64,000 bases of DNA from CAVRQM01 sp965246915 (GTDB taxonomy: Bacteria; Pseudomonadota; Alphaproteobacteria; Acetobacterales; Acetobacteraceae), in assembly GCA_965246915.1 (NCBI GenBank), contig CBDFGB010000031.1:102572-166571 (forward strand), in the 5' to 3' direction. Positions 26,701 to 35,288 of this stretch are shown here, piece after piece. The translations under genes were made by a program, and so were the position numbers. The notes beneath the pieces are model-generated. The model made no database searches and was not told the DNA's origin. It was given only the letters and a program-made list of their open reading frames with translations. The stretch's first letter is position 1. Every line of letters begins with the position of its first letter.

Positions 26701-29700
26701 CTCTCGATCGGCGGCTTCCTCGCGAACGGGAACACACCGACCGCCGGTCAGATCGGCGGCCCCGCAAATGTATTCCAGTCGAACGGCGCGGTCGGAGTCA
26801 CGGTGCGCAACGGCGCAACGCTGAGCGCCGGCGAGGTTCTCCTGATCGGCAACGTCACGCTGGAGTCAGGCTCGGTCGTCAACACGATCGGCGCCGGCCC
26901 CGCGGCCTACGACTCGACCAATGTCGATGCCTATGTGCAAGGTGCGGCCAACGCCGTGGTCGCCGTGTCCAACGGCTATCTGCGGTTCCAGCCGGCGCAA
27001 CGGGGTGGCAGCATCTCGATCGAGACTGGCGCCACCCTGTTGACCGAGGGCTCGATCGGACTCGTTACGACGGGCGCCCTGGACCTGCCCCAGGGGGTAC
27101 GTTTCGGTGCACGCTACATCTCGTTCTCGACCAGCAGCGCCAATATCGGCAGCGCCGCCGCACTCGGCGCGCTGGGTGCCGCCGGCGCGCTGCCGACCGG
27201 CCTCGACCTCAGTGCGGAGGTCCTGGCGACGCTGCTTCGCGGCGATCCGACGGTCGGCGCGCCGGCGTTGCAGCGGCTGACCCTCACCGCTGCCAAGTCG
27301 GTGAATTTCCTTGGCGGCGTCACGCTCGACACGACCAATGGTGGCGCCACCGAATCGACGCTGGATCAGTTCGTGCTCAACACGCCGGCGATCTACGGCT
27401 CCGGCGTGGCAGGCGACACCGCCGTCGTCAGCGTCGGCACGCTGTATTGGAACGGCATCGAGGACAAAGCGAGCGTGCCGAGTCGCAGCCTTCTGCCGGG
27501 CGGCCCGACGGCCGGCGGACCGGGGACCGGCGGCGGGGCGCTCGATATCCGCGCGAACCGCGTCGTGTTTGGCTACGCACCGGACGATCAGCCCAACAAC
27601 CAGATCACGCTGGATCGGGTGACGTTTGGCTTCGACACCGTGAAGTTCACGGCGCGTGACCGGATCGAGGGCAATAATCTCGGCTCGCTCGCGGTCTATC
27701 GCCAACAGGACGGCATCGGCTTCACCGGCATCGGAGGCACACTGAGCCTGGCCGCGCCGCTGCTGACGGGTGACTCCGGCTCGTTGCTGAGCCTCACGGC
27801 GGGCGGCGCGATCGTCCTGTCCCGGCCGACGGGGGCGGCGGCTTATGCCGGCCTGCCAGCCACGCTCGGCGCCGAAATCCATCTCACGTCGCCGTCCGTG
27901 TCGATCGACACCGCGGTGGTGCTGCCGAGCGGGCGCTTGGTCACCACCGCGAGCGGCGATATCGCGGTCGGCGCGGGGGCGCGGCTGGATGTCGCCGGAC
28001 ACGAGAAGACGTTTTTCGATCAGATGCGCGCCGGGCCGGGCGGGACCATCGCGCTGGAGAGCAGCGGCGGCAGCATCCGGGTCGATCCGGCCGCCGCGAT
28101 CGATATCTCGGCGGTCGGCGCCAATGCCGGCAGCGTGGTCGCGACGGCCGCGTCCGGCGCGGTCGATCTCGGCGGCGCGATCGCCGGCGGCGCGACGACG
28201 GGATTCGATGGCGGAACGGTGGCGATCCGGGCCGGCGTCCTGCCCGACTTCACGGCGCTGAACACGAGGCTGAACGCGGGCGGCATTACCGGTGCGCGCA
28301 GTTTCGACATCAAGACCGGCGACGTCACGGTCGCCGACGTGATCGGGGCGGATGGATCGGCAACACCGCTGCTGAACGCGCGGACCATAAGCGTCTCGGT
28401 CGACGGCGGGGTGCTGACGGTCGACGGCCGCGTCAACGCGAGCGGCGCGCGTCCCGGCAGCATCCGCCTCGCCGGGGCGCGCGGCCTGACCCTGACGGCG
28501 CGCGCCGTGCTCGACGCGCATTCGACGGCGGCACAGGTCGACAGCTACGGTGCCCCAATCGACGCTGAGAACCGCGCGAGCGTCGTGCTGACGGCCGGCG
28601 GCCCGGCCACCGGGCCGGCCGGCACGCTGAGCATCGCGCCGAGCGTAGTGATCGACGTGAGCGCGGCACCCGGCGTCAGCTGTCTGCTCGGAACGGCCGC
28701 GTGCGGCACGGTCGAACTGAACGCGCCGCGCATCGGCGACGGCGACATCGCGATCTTCGTCCCCGGGGCGATCACCGTCAGCGGCGCGCGGTCGATCGCG
28801 GTCAACGCGACGACGCACGTGGCGCCGCCCAGCGGCACGATCGTGCAGGCCAACCTGGCTGCCAATGGCAACCCGATCGATCCGAACTTGATCGGCCTGG
28901 ATCAGATCGACGCGGCCAACACGCGGTTCATCGATGCGGCACTGCCGGGCGGCGGCCTCAATGTGACGCTGGCCAGCAAGCTCGCGGGCCTGGCCGGCCC
29001 GTATGCCGACGCATTCCACCTGCGGCCGGGGGTGGAGATCGACAGCCCGCCCGCCAGCGCGCTCAATCCCGAGGGCGCGCTCTGTATCCCCGGCGATCTC
29101 GATCTGTCGGGCCTGCGTTACGCGAGTCTGAACCCTGCGACCCAGAAGACGGCCGCGTATGGCTCCGGCGAGCCCGGGACCCTGACGCTGCGCGCGGCGG
29201 GCAGTCTGGTGGTGAACGGCAGCGTCACCGATGGTTTCGCGCCGCCCGCCGACCCGACGAACGCCCGTGGCGCGACCGTGAACAACCCGTCCGGCAATGG
29301 TTGGCTGCTGTATCGGGCGACCACCGGATCGATCGCGGGACAGGATCCGTTCGGGGGCGACGTCGTACTGCCCTATTCCCTGCCGGCGCCGGTGCAACTG
29401 CGTGCCGGCACGTCGTTACTCGCGACCGAGGTGGTGCTCGGCTACGACATACCGCTGGTGGAAGCCGCAATCCGCGTGGGTCGGATCCTGCCGCAGGACG
29501 TGGTCTTGGCCGCCCCGGTCACTCTGCTGGCCGAGACGGTGGCCACCGCGCGGATCACCGCGCCCGGCGGCACCATCATCGAGAAAGGCCAGATCATTCC
29601 GGCCGGCACGACGATCGACGCCGGCGCCACGCTGGGCGCCGGCAGCCTTTTCGCGACCAACGCGGTGCAGGGTGACGGCACGATGCGGATCGCCGCGGGG

Positions 29701-32700
29701 GTGTGGCGCGCCGGCGGCTCGCTCGGGCTGTTCGCTGAGCCGGTGACGCTGAGCGCCACCGCGACGCTGGGCGGCGGCAGCCTGATCCCGTCGGGCGCCA
29801 CGCTCGTGCTGGGCCGGGGCACGGTCAACACGAGGGCACCGGTGACGGGCGGCGTGCAGGGCCGAATCTGGGGCGCCGCGCCGCTGCTGCCCGCGGGCTC
29901 GGAGTCCTGGTCGCTGCGGCTGGTCAGCGGCGCCGATCTGGCCGCCGCGGACAGCCGCACGCTGCTGCCGAAGAGCGCGCTCGGCGACGGCGGCACTACG
30001 GTCCTCGCCGACACGCACTACACCGTCACGTTCGGACGTCGGAACAGCATCGTCGGCATCAATCCATCCTTCAGCGTGATCCGCACGGGGACCGGCGATC
30101 TCGACCTGCTGTCTGGCGGTTCGTTTACGGAATCGTCGCTGTGGGGCATCTATACCGCCGGCACGCCGTCGCCCGATCTGGGCCGCACGATAAGCGGCGG
30201 CGTCGACACGCTCGACCAGGGGCGCAACGAGTTCAACCTGGTGCGCGGTGTCACCGATGGCAGCGTATTGGGCAGGAACGGCGGCGTGTACGAGACGCTG
30301 GTCAATGCGGCGAGCGGCTACACGGCTTGGTATCCGCAGGGCGGCGGCGACGTATTGCTCGCGGCACAGGGCGACATCACGGGCGATATTCATGACGGCG
30401 CCGCTGCCATCAACAGCGACTTGGCGACCGAGAGCAACGCTGTCGTCAATTACTTGTGGCGGCAGGGCGGCGGCACGGCGGTAGATCAGCCGACAGCGTG
30501 GTGGATCAATTACGGGACCTACGTCACCAGAAACGATGTCCGCAATTCCGCCTACCCTGATCTTATCGGCTTTATCGGCGTCGGCACCTTGGGCGGCGGC
30601 AATGTCACAGTGGCATCCGGGGGTGACGTCGGTCCCGTGACGGATCGGGGCAGTGGTGGACAGACTTTTCGCAGCAGCGGCCTCGATGTGACGGTGGCCG
30701 GCAGCGGCCGAGTCGTGGATGGCCAAGTCGTGCAGACCGGCGGCGGACGCCTGTCCATCACGGCTGGCGGGGCTGTCAACCCGACTTCATACCTCCGCGA
30801 CGACGAGTATGGCACTTGGACCAATCTGCGCGGCGATATCGACGTAAACGCCGGCTCGGTCGGCCAGGTCACGCTGAACTTCAACACCAACGCGAGCGAT
30901 CCGAGGCGGCAGACAAATGTTGCGGAACTCGCGGCGGGGTCCGGCGGCCCCGTACTGGTGCTCGGCGACTCGGTCGCCGTGCTCAACAGCCGTCGTGATC
31001 TGGTGCTCTCTGGCGTCGGCGATCCGACCCGGCTCGTGCTCTCGCTGTCCGGCGAAGACGGGCAGGCACAGACCTGGAACACCACGCCGTTTACGTATCA
31101 GACGGCCGGCACAAGCGCGTTTTCGGAGGACAAGGGGAACACCTTCTTCTCGTTGTGGCAGCCCGGGACTGCCATCAAACTCCAAAGCTCCGGCGGCAAC
31201 GTCACGCCATTCACCGTCAATACGTCCAGCACTGGCGGGAACAGTGTCAACGACGCACCCATCTCAGGGTCGGCCTATTACTTGCCTGGTAGCCTGAGCG
31301 TCACGGCGATTGCCGGAAGCGTCTACAACGCGCCGCAAATACCGAGTGACACACCGATCCCGTTTGAGTTAGCGCCATCGCCGATCGGACAGCTCGAGTT
31401 CTTTGCCGGTGATTCGATCTACAATCTGTCCAACGGGGCGCAAGCCACCGCGCGTGCATACAATATGTCCGGGGCCTCGATCGAGGCCGTCGCGTCCATC
31501 GCCCGGCCGGCGTTCAACAACGCCTCGCCGAGCCTTGCGGGTGGCACGATCACCAATGCCGATCCGAACGGTGTGCCGTCACCGTTGCTCTTCGCCTTCA
31601 CCGATCGGGACACCGCGAATGGCACGCTGCACGCGGCTGATCTCGAGCCGATACGGTTCTACGCACTGGGTGGCGACATCGTTGGGCTCCAGGTCGGACA
31701 GCGCCTGACGCCGCCGAGCACGGTAGCGGGCGCTCCGATCCTCTATCGTGCCGCCAAGCCGGTCCAGGTCCGCGCCGGGCGCGATGTCGTGAGACCGGGC
31801 GTGGGCGCGGATGTGGTCGTGTCATCCCCGGACACTGCAGACTTCCAAGCATACAGCGCCTCTGGCAGCTTCATCCTGAATATCCGGCCAACCGACGTGT
31901 CCGTGTTCTCCGCGGGACGCGATATCATTTACGCCAATCTTCAGGTCGCCGGGCCCGGCTCGCTGCTCGTGCAGGCGGGGCGAAATGTCTATCAAGGCAA
32001 CCAGGGGGTGCTCGAAAGCATCGGTACCGTCATCAACCCTGACCCGCAATCACGAAGTGGCGGCGCGTCGATCCTCACGCTGGTTGGCGTCGGCGCGGCG
32101 GGTCCCGATTGGACCACTCTCGGCACCCGCTATCTTGATCCCGACAACAAACTGGTGAGCGGCACGCCGCTCGGTGACGGGGCCAATGCAACCCGGGTCG
32201 CCAAGACCTACGACGCGGAGCTGCTGGACTGGCTGCGTGAGAACTATGCCTACGCGGGAACGGTCGCCGACGCGCTGGCGACGTTCCAGGCGCTGCCGGT
32301 CGAGCAGCAGGCGACATTCCTCGCACCGATCTATTTCAGCGAGTTGCGGCTCAGCGGACGCGAGTACAATGATCCCGCCAGCGTGCGAAACCGCAGCTAC
32401 GCGCGCGGCCGCGCGGCGATCGCCACGCTGTTTCCAGGCGATGGCTATGATGGTGCGCTGACGCTGTTCAGTGGGACGACCACCCGGCGCACCCCAATCG
32501 GCACCGAATTGAACACGATCATCACCGACGGCGGGATCCGCACCGACCGGGGCGGCGCGGTGGTCGTCCTTGATCCCGGCGGCGGCGTCACCGTCGGCGT
32601 CACCGGCATAGCTCCGGGTTCCGACGCGGGCCTGCTGACCCAGGGGTCGGGCGATGTCGACATCTTCTCGCGCGGCAGCGTCCTGCTGGGCCAGAGCCGG

Positions 32701-33192
32701 GTGTTCACCACGTTCGGCGGCGGCATCACCATCTGGGCGGCGCAGGGCGACATCAACGCCGGCCGCGGGTCTAAAACCACCGTCGTCTCCGCGCCGCAAC
32801 AGATTCTCTACGATGATTTCGCCACCGTTCTGCTCTCGCCCACCGTGCCGACCACCGGCGCCGGCATCGCGACACTGAACCCGATCCCGGAAGTGGCGGC
32901 CGGCGACGTCGACCTCATCGCGCCACTCGGCGTGATTGACGCGGGCGAGGCCGGCATCCGCGTCTCCGGCAACGCCAACCTCGCGGCGCTGACCATCGTC
33001 AACGCTGCCAACATCCAAGTGCAGGGCAAGACCACCGGCGTGCCGGTCGTCGCCGTGCCGAACCTCGGCGCCCTGACCGCCGCCCAGGCCGCCGCCGGCG
33101 GCGCCGAGCAAGCGGCACTCGCCACGGCGCAGAAACAGCGCAAATCCTCCGACAGCATCATCACCGTCGAGGTTCTCGGGTTCGGCCCCTGA
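20788..33192 (+). CDS. Giant filamentous-haemagglutinin-family adhesin (DUF3739 type)
   Basis: 4134 residues. Signal peptide at residues 1-36 (hydrophobic core VALLLGASASAIAI, cleavage near PAWADG). The haemagglutination-activity/TPS-type domain covers roughly residues 125-240: ILNWRSFNVGARTTLAFDQ, then VFILNRNGIIFGRTSQV (the usual NPNG turn is NRNG here), then the ADVSDTQ segment. A very long beta-helical body of glycine/alanine/threonine-rich repeats follows. The C-terminal 1200 residues contain YPQGGGDVLLAAQGDI and WAAQGDINAGRGSKTTVV, which I associate with DUF3739, ending DSIITVEVLGFGP. Predicted to be exported and surface-displayed for attachment. The stop overlaps the next gene by 1 base (TGATG). 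No TpsB transporter lies in the window. Confidence 0.9.
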   Translation: MTVQLKPPRRSLLRVALLLGASASAIAINQPAWADGPRTFSPAWFAARAAAARSTAGASASAASAASLRNVGQSLANMGRAAAGIRSAAQLQAQARLRGNMASVPDGLLSGGLVADAGWRNALAPVQTGATDQPTVTVKQTAQQAILNWRSFNVGARTTLAFDQSAGGANAAGWVAVNRVTDPSANPSQILGSITAPGKVFILNRNGIIFGRTSQVSVGALLAAAADVSDTQLTANGIYSGTDSNGVVVPSITGASAKAGILVEQGAQIRTAAATSVLTGGGSVILLGGSVRNDGQIETPAGQTVLAAGQDFILKQGYSVTQNADGTLSGNRTSTTLGTEVMVAAGVGSVSNSGLIMATTGDVSLVGRHVAQNGVVVSTTSVNQRGTVHLLTDTGPDDDPGSVTLGADSLTTVQIDGSAATAFNSRRNGLIDQSNASATLPGANPLSDRLDQSRIEITTGGLAEFAGGSLTMAQGGRVAISAGRRVFIGAGAAIDTSGVVGVTLPASANAVVVNIQGFEQRDAPVNRDAGRLNSSNVTLNVNDLVLIAAGAGGYPDDRYYTRGGLLEVGGYLGTSQHGIAEWASVGGTIQIASPQVIAQPTSVLNVAGGSINYQAGKIGVSYLIGRDGHLYNASTAPADLLYTGVYGGQTLDHPRWGVTETYRSVLIAPAQRFQTAYTVGRDGGEILIQATTAILDGELSGGVVTGPRQVAARPSNVTDSYSVPQSAAPLGGQLKISNPNNLGLEQQPLAIDVRIADSDASLAGILTAADEVPAARLNTAWLTPRQISDSGLASLTIVTAGKVAVLNTASFTPGGTISIIAPVVDLAGSIIARAGSVVVRDGLTSQALDGGPQQLQLDGKAGVTLHAGASIDVRGLWVNALADPTEDRAGTGFINGGSVSLISAQSVVLAAGSTIDVSAGAALSPTGVASGGMAGSLTLQADTPNLGAISNRVIPLPEGVTATPIGTVEPVVALTLDGALRGFAVTTGGTLSIGAPSIRVGASAETPHEGTLLLTPAIAQLGFRTVILNGHLGLTVTDGTTLAAAAPTYQLALVDRSVPTGRDPSDALPLMLPPLYTFDTQRARIGQRVGTSLVLQSAIPTQDGTLGGPISIGRGAVISVDALQSVRLETTNAQLTVLGTISAPGGAISLLQNARVKSDATVSASPFPDRGLSVWLGEASRLDVAGRAVSALDTQGRTYSTTVAANGGSVTIGGSGTLPTDATTTIALPAAAAGFVAIRPGAVIDASAGAVIVDELAGLEPRCNKLRPGQQQSLVLFAGNGGTIVIASAVGAALDGALVAAGGGPQAAGGTLGVALQTPVIYIPTATSDATPPTIDPALLVPRNLTLSQTATSALAGLVLAPGEAIPAAAIGQLRITPGLVAAGGFDSLALATSDALIFDGPVSLRIGRKLEVSASALVQTTKGATVDLSAPYVLLGAGPRGVVPLYNPLDAVIGRDFLYSGIVQNATQYAGGVVASETMAGTLSVSADFLRGNLQLGITGIAYGPDAEPTTINAPSFSTTRLFSTGDVRPGNVQTAGDLTVIAAQIVPLDRSVRGTLAAGGVLRIGRSTDTIPAPPLEIGGALELQAPTIEQGGIVRAPFGNLVFSGPGGGASVADIIEFLPGSITSVSAGGVSTLFGGTTDGVNYRVAGALLTPEQGATTSGRPLNQPVITVTGRSVSVGEQATLDLSGGGNIQGAGFITGRGGSTDTLLSPVLRFNPTSAAAPTSGNVVYAIVADAQPGLGAAPPVTQAENYGGALPLLGQQIVLDHDAAGLKAGTYTLLPAYYALLPGGYRVEVGSSRVTSAGALAFADGSVITSAYTTIANTSVRSAMPVQVTLISGGGARARSTFDEQSPTDFVLAQSRLFGQTRGGIPADGGLLLFQYSGRPVTDPVSGDPTVGQAADRPAFSFAGKALFQPGPNGIGGAAAFDGVFFSGDPQPEFEVVASGATSTPGFLTLDARDLSALGAPRLSIGGFLANGNTPTAGQIGGPANVFQSNGAVGVTVRNGATLSAGEVLLIGNVTLESGSVVNTIGAGPAAYDSTNVDAYVQGAANAVVAVSNGYLRFQPAQRGGSISIETGATLLTEGSIGLVTTGALDLPQGVRFGARYISFSTSSANIGSAAALGALGAAGALPTGLDLSAEVLATLLRGDPTVGAPALQRLTLTAAKSVNFLGGVTLDTTNGGATESTLDQFVLNTPAIYGSGVAGDTAVVSVGTLYWNGIEDKASVPSRSLLPGGPTAGGPGTGGGALDIRANRVVFGYAPDDQPNNQITLDRVTFGFDTVKFTARDRIEGNNLGSLAVYRQQDGIGFTGIGGTLSLAAPLLTGDSGSLLSLTAGGAIVLSRPTGAAAYAGLPATLGAEIHLTSPSVSIDTAVVLPSGRLVTTASGDIAVGAGARLDVAGHEKTFFDQMRAGPGGTIALESSGGSIRVDPAAAIDISAVGANAGSVVATAASGAVDLGGAIAGGATTGFDGGTVAIRAGVLPDFTALNTRLNAGGITGARSFDIKTGDVTVADVIGADGSATPLLNARTISVSVDGGVLTVDGRVNASGARPGSIRLAGARGLTLTARAVLDAHSTAAQVDSYGAPIDAENRASVVLTAGGPATGPAGTLSIAPSVVIDVSAAPGVSCLLGTAACGTVELNAPRIGDGDIAIFVPGAITVSGARSIAVNATTHVAPPSGTIVQANLAANGNPIDPNLIGLDQIDAANTRFIDAALPGGGLNVTLASKLAGLAGPYADAFHLRPGVEIDSPPASALNPEGALCIPGDLDLSGLRYASLNPATQKTAAYGSGEPGTLTLRAAGSLVVNGSVTDGFAPPADPTNARGATVNNPSGNGWLLYRATTGSIAGQDPFGGDVVLPYSLPAPVQLRAGTSLLATEVVLGYDIPLVEAAIRVGRILPQDVVLAAPVTLLAETVATARITAPGGTIIEKGQIIPAGTTIDAGATLGAGSLFATNAVQGDGTMRIAAGVWRAGGSLGLFAEPVTLSATATLGGGSLIPSGATLVLGRGTVNTRAPVTGGVQGRIWGAAPLLPAGSESWSLRLVSGADLAAADSRTLLPKSALGDGGTTVLADTHYTVTFGRRNSIVGINPSFSVIRTGTGDLDLLSGGSFTESSLWGIYTAGTPSPDLGRTISGGVDTLDQGRNEFNLVRGVTDGSVLGRNGGVYETLVNAASGYTAWYPQGGGDVLLAAQGDITGDIHDGAAAINSDLATESNAVVNYLWRQGGGTAVDQPTAWWINYGTYVTRNDVRNSAYPDLIGFIGVGTLGGGNVTVASGGDVGPVTDRGSGGQTFRSSGLDVTVAGSGRVVDGQVVQTGGGRLSITAGGAVNPTSYLRDDEYGTWTNLRGDIDVNAGSVGQVTLNFNTNASDPRRQTNVAELAAGSGGPVLVLGDSVAVLNSRRDLVLSGVGDPTRLVLSLSGEDGQAQTWNTTPFTYQTAGTSAFSEDKGNTFFSLWQPGTAIKLQSSGGNVTPFTVNTSSTGGNSVNDAPISGSAYYLPGSLSVTAIAGSVYNAPQIPSDTPIPFELAPSPIGQLEFFAGDSIYNLSNGAQATARAYNMSGASIEAVASIARPAFNNASPSLAGGTITNADPNGVPSPLLFAFTDRDTANGTLHAADLEPIRFYALGGDIVGLQVGQRLTPPSTVAGAPILYRAAKPVQVRAGRDVVRPGVGADVVVSSPDTADFQAYSASGSFILNIRPTDVSVFSAGRDIIYANLQVAGPGSLLVQAGRNVYQGNQGVLESIGTVINPDPQSRSGGASILTLVGVGAAGPDWTTLGTRYLDPDNKLVSGTPLGDGANATRVAKTYDAELLDWLRENYAYAGTVADALATFQALPVEQQATFLAPIYFSELRLSGREYNDPASVRNRSYARGRAAIATLFPGDGYDGALTLFSGTTTRRTPIGTELNTIITDGGIRTDRGGAVVVLDPGGGVTVGVTGIAPGSDAGLLTQGSGDVDIFSRGSVLLGQSRVFTTFGGGITIWAAQGDINAGRGSKTTVVSAPQQILYDDFATVLLSPTVPTTGAGIATLNPIPEVAAGDVDLIAPLGVIDAGEAGIRVSGNANLAALTIVNAANIQVQGKTTGVPVVAVPNLGALTAAQAAAGGAEQAALATAQKQRKSSDSIITVEVLGFGP

Positions 33193-34307
33193 TGAGCGTC
33201 ACCACCGACGAGTGCCACGAACTGTCGGCGAGCGGCTTGTTCGACGCCGCGTATTATCTGCGCGCCAACCCCGACGTCGCGGCGTCCGGCCAAGATCCGC
33301 TCGACCACTTCCTCACCGCCGGCTGGCGGGAGGCGCGCGCCCCCAATCCCTATTTCGATCTCGGCTTCTACCGCGACCACGCGCCGGAGGCGTTCGACGA
33401 TCCGGCCGGACCCGCGCTGCACTATCTGCGGCGCGGCGAGGCGGCGGGCGAGCACCCGTCGCCCTGGTTCGATCCCGTGTGGTATCGTGCGCGACACGAC
33501 GTGCCGCCCTTGAGAAATGCGCTGGCCGATTTCCTGACCCGTCGCCACGCCGGCGCGGTCAGTCCCCATGCGGGCTTCGACGCGGCGTTCTACCTGGGGA
33601 AATACCCGGACGTGGCCTCGGCGGCGATCGACCCGTTCCTGCATTTCCTCGAAATGGGCCGAGGCGAAGGCCGCCTGCCGCTGCCGGAGCCGGAGTTTCT
33701 GCGCCGGTGCGGATTGTTCGACGAGAATTTCTACCTCGTGCAGAACGCCGATGTACGCGAGGCAAAGCTCGATCCCGTCACGCACTTCCTGGAATCCGGA
33801 TGGCGGGAGCGGCGCTACCCCAATCCGTTCTTCAACCCCGACTGGTATGCCGCCACGCAGGGCGGGCTCGCGCAGAACCCTCTTACGCACTACGCGCTCA
33901 TCGGCGAGGCGGCGGGCGCTCGGCCCAGCCTGTCGTTCGATCCGACCTGGTACCGGACGACCTACGCGATACCGTCCTATCGCTCGCCGCTCGCGCACTA
34001 CCTCGCGCATCGCCGGTCGCAGCGGTTTAGTCCGCTGCCGCTGTTCGACGTGGAATTCTATCTCGCCGCCTACGGCGCGAGGATCGGGCCCAATCGCGAT
34101 CCCTTCGCGCATTACCTCGTCGCCGGCGGGCCGCAGGATCTCGATCCCAACCCGTTCTTCCGCACCGGTCCGTATCGCCGGCGGTACATGACCGGGGACG
34201 GGGCGGAGCGCGCGGCGTCGGCCGCCCGCGCCGAGCTGGAGAATCCGCTGCTGCATTTCGTGGCGACGTTCGTGCTGCCCGAGAAGGCACGTGGCCGCGC
34301 GGCCTGA
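33192..34307 (+). CDS. Tandem-repeat protein with NPDVA/HFLxxGWRE repeats
   Basis: 371 residues made of about eight imperfect repeats of 45-50 residues, each with FDxxYYLxxNPDVA, a DPLxHFLxxGWREgR core, then PNPxFDxxxY. These repeats occur as N-terminal extensions on some bacterial glycosyltransferases and polysaccharide-synthesis proteins; here no catalytic domain is attached. It starts in a TGATG overlap with the adhesin and its end overlaps gspI by 17 bases, so it is co-expressed with both. No signal peptide is evident. Function unknown; a cytoplasmic partner or modifier of the adhesin is a guess. Confidence 0.8.
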   Translation: MSVTTDECHELSASGLFDAAYYLRANPDVAASGQDPLDHFLTAGWREARAPNPYFDLGFYRDHAPEAFDDPAGPALHYLRRGEAAGEHPSPWFDPVWYRARHDVPPLRNALADFLTRRHAGAVSPHAGFDAAFYLGKYPDVASAAIDPFLHFLEMGRGEGRLPLPEPEFLRRCGLFDENFYLVQNADVREAKLDPVTHFLESGWRERRYPNPFFNPDWYAATQGGLAQNPLTHYALIGEAAGARPSLSFDPTWYRTTYAIPSYRSPLAHYLAHRRSQRFSPLPLFDVEFYLAAYGARIGPNRDPFAHYLVAGGPQDLDPNPFFRTGPYRRRYMTGDGAERAASAARAELENPLLHFVATFVLPEKARGRAA

Positions 34308-34716
34308 TCCGGCGTCGGGCTTCACCTTGCTGGAGGTGCTGATCGCCTTTGCCATTGCCGCGATCTGCCTCGCCGTCATCGTCGACGGATCCGTAACCGC
34401 CCTGTCCGCCGCCCGCATCGCCCGCGACACGCAGAACGCCGTCGTGCGCGCCCGCTCCCGCCTTGCGGCCCTCGACGCCGGCGGCCTGGTCGCCGGCGAG
34501 CGCCACGGGGACGACGGCGGCGGCTATGCCTGGCGCACCCGGATCGCCGAGCGGGCGAGTGGCGTCGATGCCCGCAGCGCCGCGAACCACCTGCCCGGCG
34601 CGAAGCCGGCGACGCAGACGCTGTATGACGTGGAGGTCACCGTCAGCTGGAAAAGCGGCGGCGGCCGACGCGCGGTGACGCTCGACAGCACACGGTTGGC
34701 ACTGGCCGCACCGTGA
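34291..34716 (+). CDS. gspI: Type II secretion minor pseudopilin GspI
   Basis: 141 residues. A type IV prepilin-like leader ends in Gly followed by FTLLEVLIAFAIAAICLAVI, with Glu at +5 of the mature protein, the hallmark of pseudopilins. Length and the LAALDAG region, with the following J and K genes, identify it as GspI. GTG start with GAGAAGG about 4 bases upstream. Assembles with GspJ and GspK at the pseudopilus tip. Confidence 0.85.
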   Translation: MAARPDPASGFTLLEVLIAFAIAAICLAVIVDGSVTALSAARIARDTQNAVVRARSRLAALDAGGLVAGERHGDDGGGYAWRTRIAERASGVDARSAANHLPGAKPATQTLYDVEVTVSWKSGGGRRAVTLDSTRLALAAP

Positions 34717-35288
34717 GTGCGCGGGGTTTCACCCTGCTGGAGGTGGTCGTGGCGCTCGTCGTTTTGGGCGCGCTGTTCGTGAGCCTCACGCAAGGGCTTA
34801 GCCTGGAGCTCGCGTTCTGGCGCACCCAGGCCCGGCTGACCGCGCCGGAATCGGACATGGACACGGTCGATCGCGCGCTGCGCCGGCTGATCGCGCAAAT
34901 GGACCCCGGCCTGTCGCTGCAGCCGCCGCTGCTGCTCGCCGAAGCGCACACGCTGGCCTTCACCACCGAATTGCCCGACGCCGCGGGGGGACTCGCCGCG
35001 CGCACCGCCGACGTGTCGCTGGGGGTGGACGCAAAGCGGCGGCTGGTGCTGCGGTGGCGGCCCCATTTCCCGGGCGGCGAGACGGCCCCGCCGCGCGAGC
35101 AGGAGCTGCTGCGCGGCGTCGATCACGTGGACTTCGCCTATTGGCGGGCCGGCGGGCCAGCGTGGGTTCCCCGCTGGACGGACGTGGAGTCGTTGCCCGC
35201 CTTGGTGCGAGTGACCATCCGCCCGGTCGGCGGCAAACGCGACTGGCCGCCGATCCTGGCGGCACCGATGCGCGAGCGTCCGCAATGA
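34713..35288 (+). CDS. gspJ: Type II secretion minor pseudopilin GspJ
   Basis: 191 residues starting with the very short prepilin leader MSARG, then FTLLEVVVALVVLGALFV. GspJ-type features are the length, the DRALRRLIAQMDPG segment and a C-terminal VRVTIRP strand. GTG start in a 4-base overlap with gspI; the stop overlaps gspK (ATGA). Confidence 0.85.
   Translation: MSARGFTLLEVVVALVVLGALFVSLTQGLSLELAFWRTQARLTAPESDMDTVDRALRRLIAQMDPGLSLQPPLLLAEAHTLAFTTELPDAAGGLAARTADVSLGVDAKRRLVLRWRPHFPGGETAPPREQELLRGVDHVDFAYWRAGGPAWVPRWTDVESLPALVRVTIRPVGGKRDWPPILAAPMRERPQ

Noticed and set aside
26866..29397. Long reverse-strand open frame of 843 codons antisense to the adhesin
   Set aside because: Its Arg/His/Asp/Gln-rich composition is what the complement of GC-rich repeat coding DNA gives; there is no recognisable motif, and the forward frame is clearly the gene.
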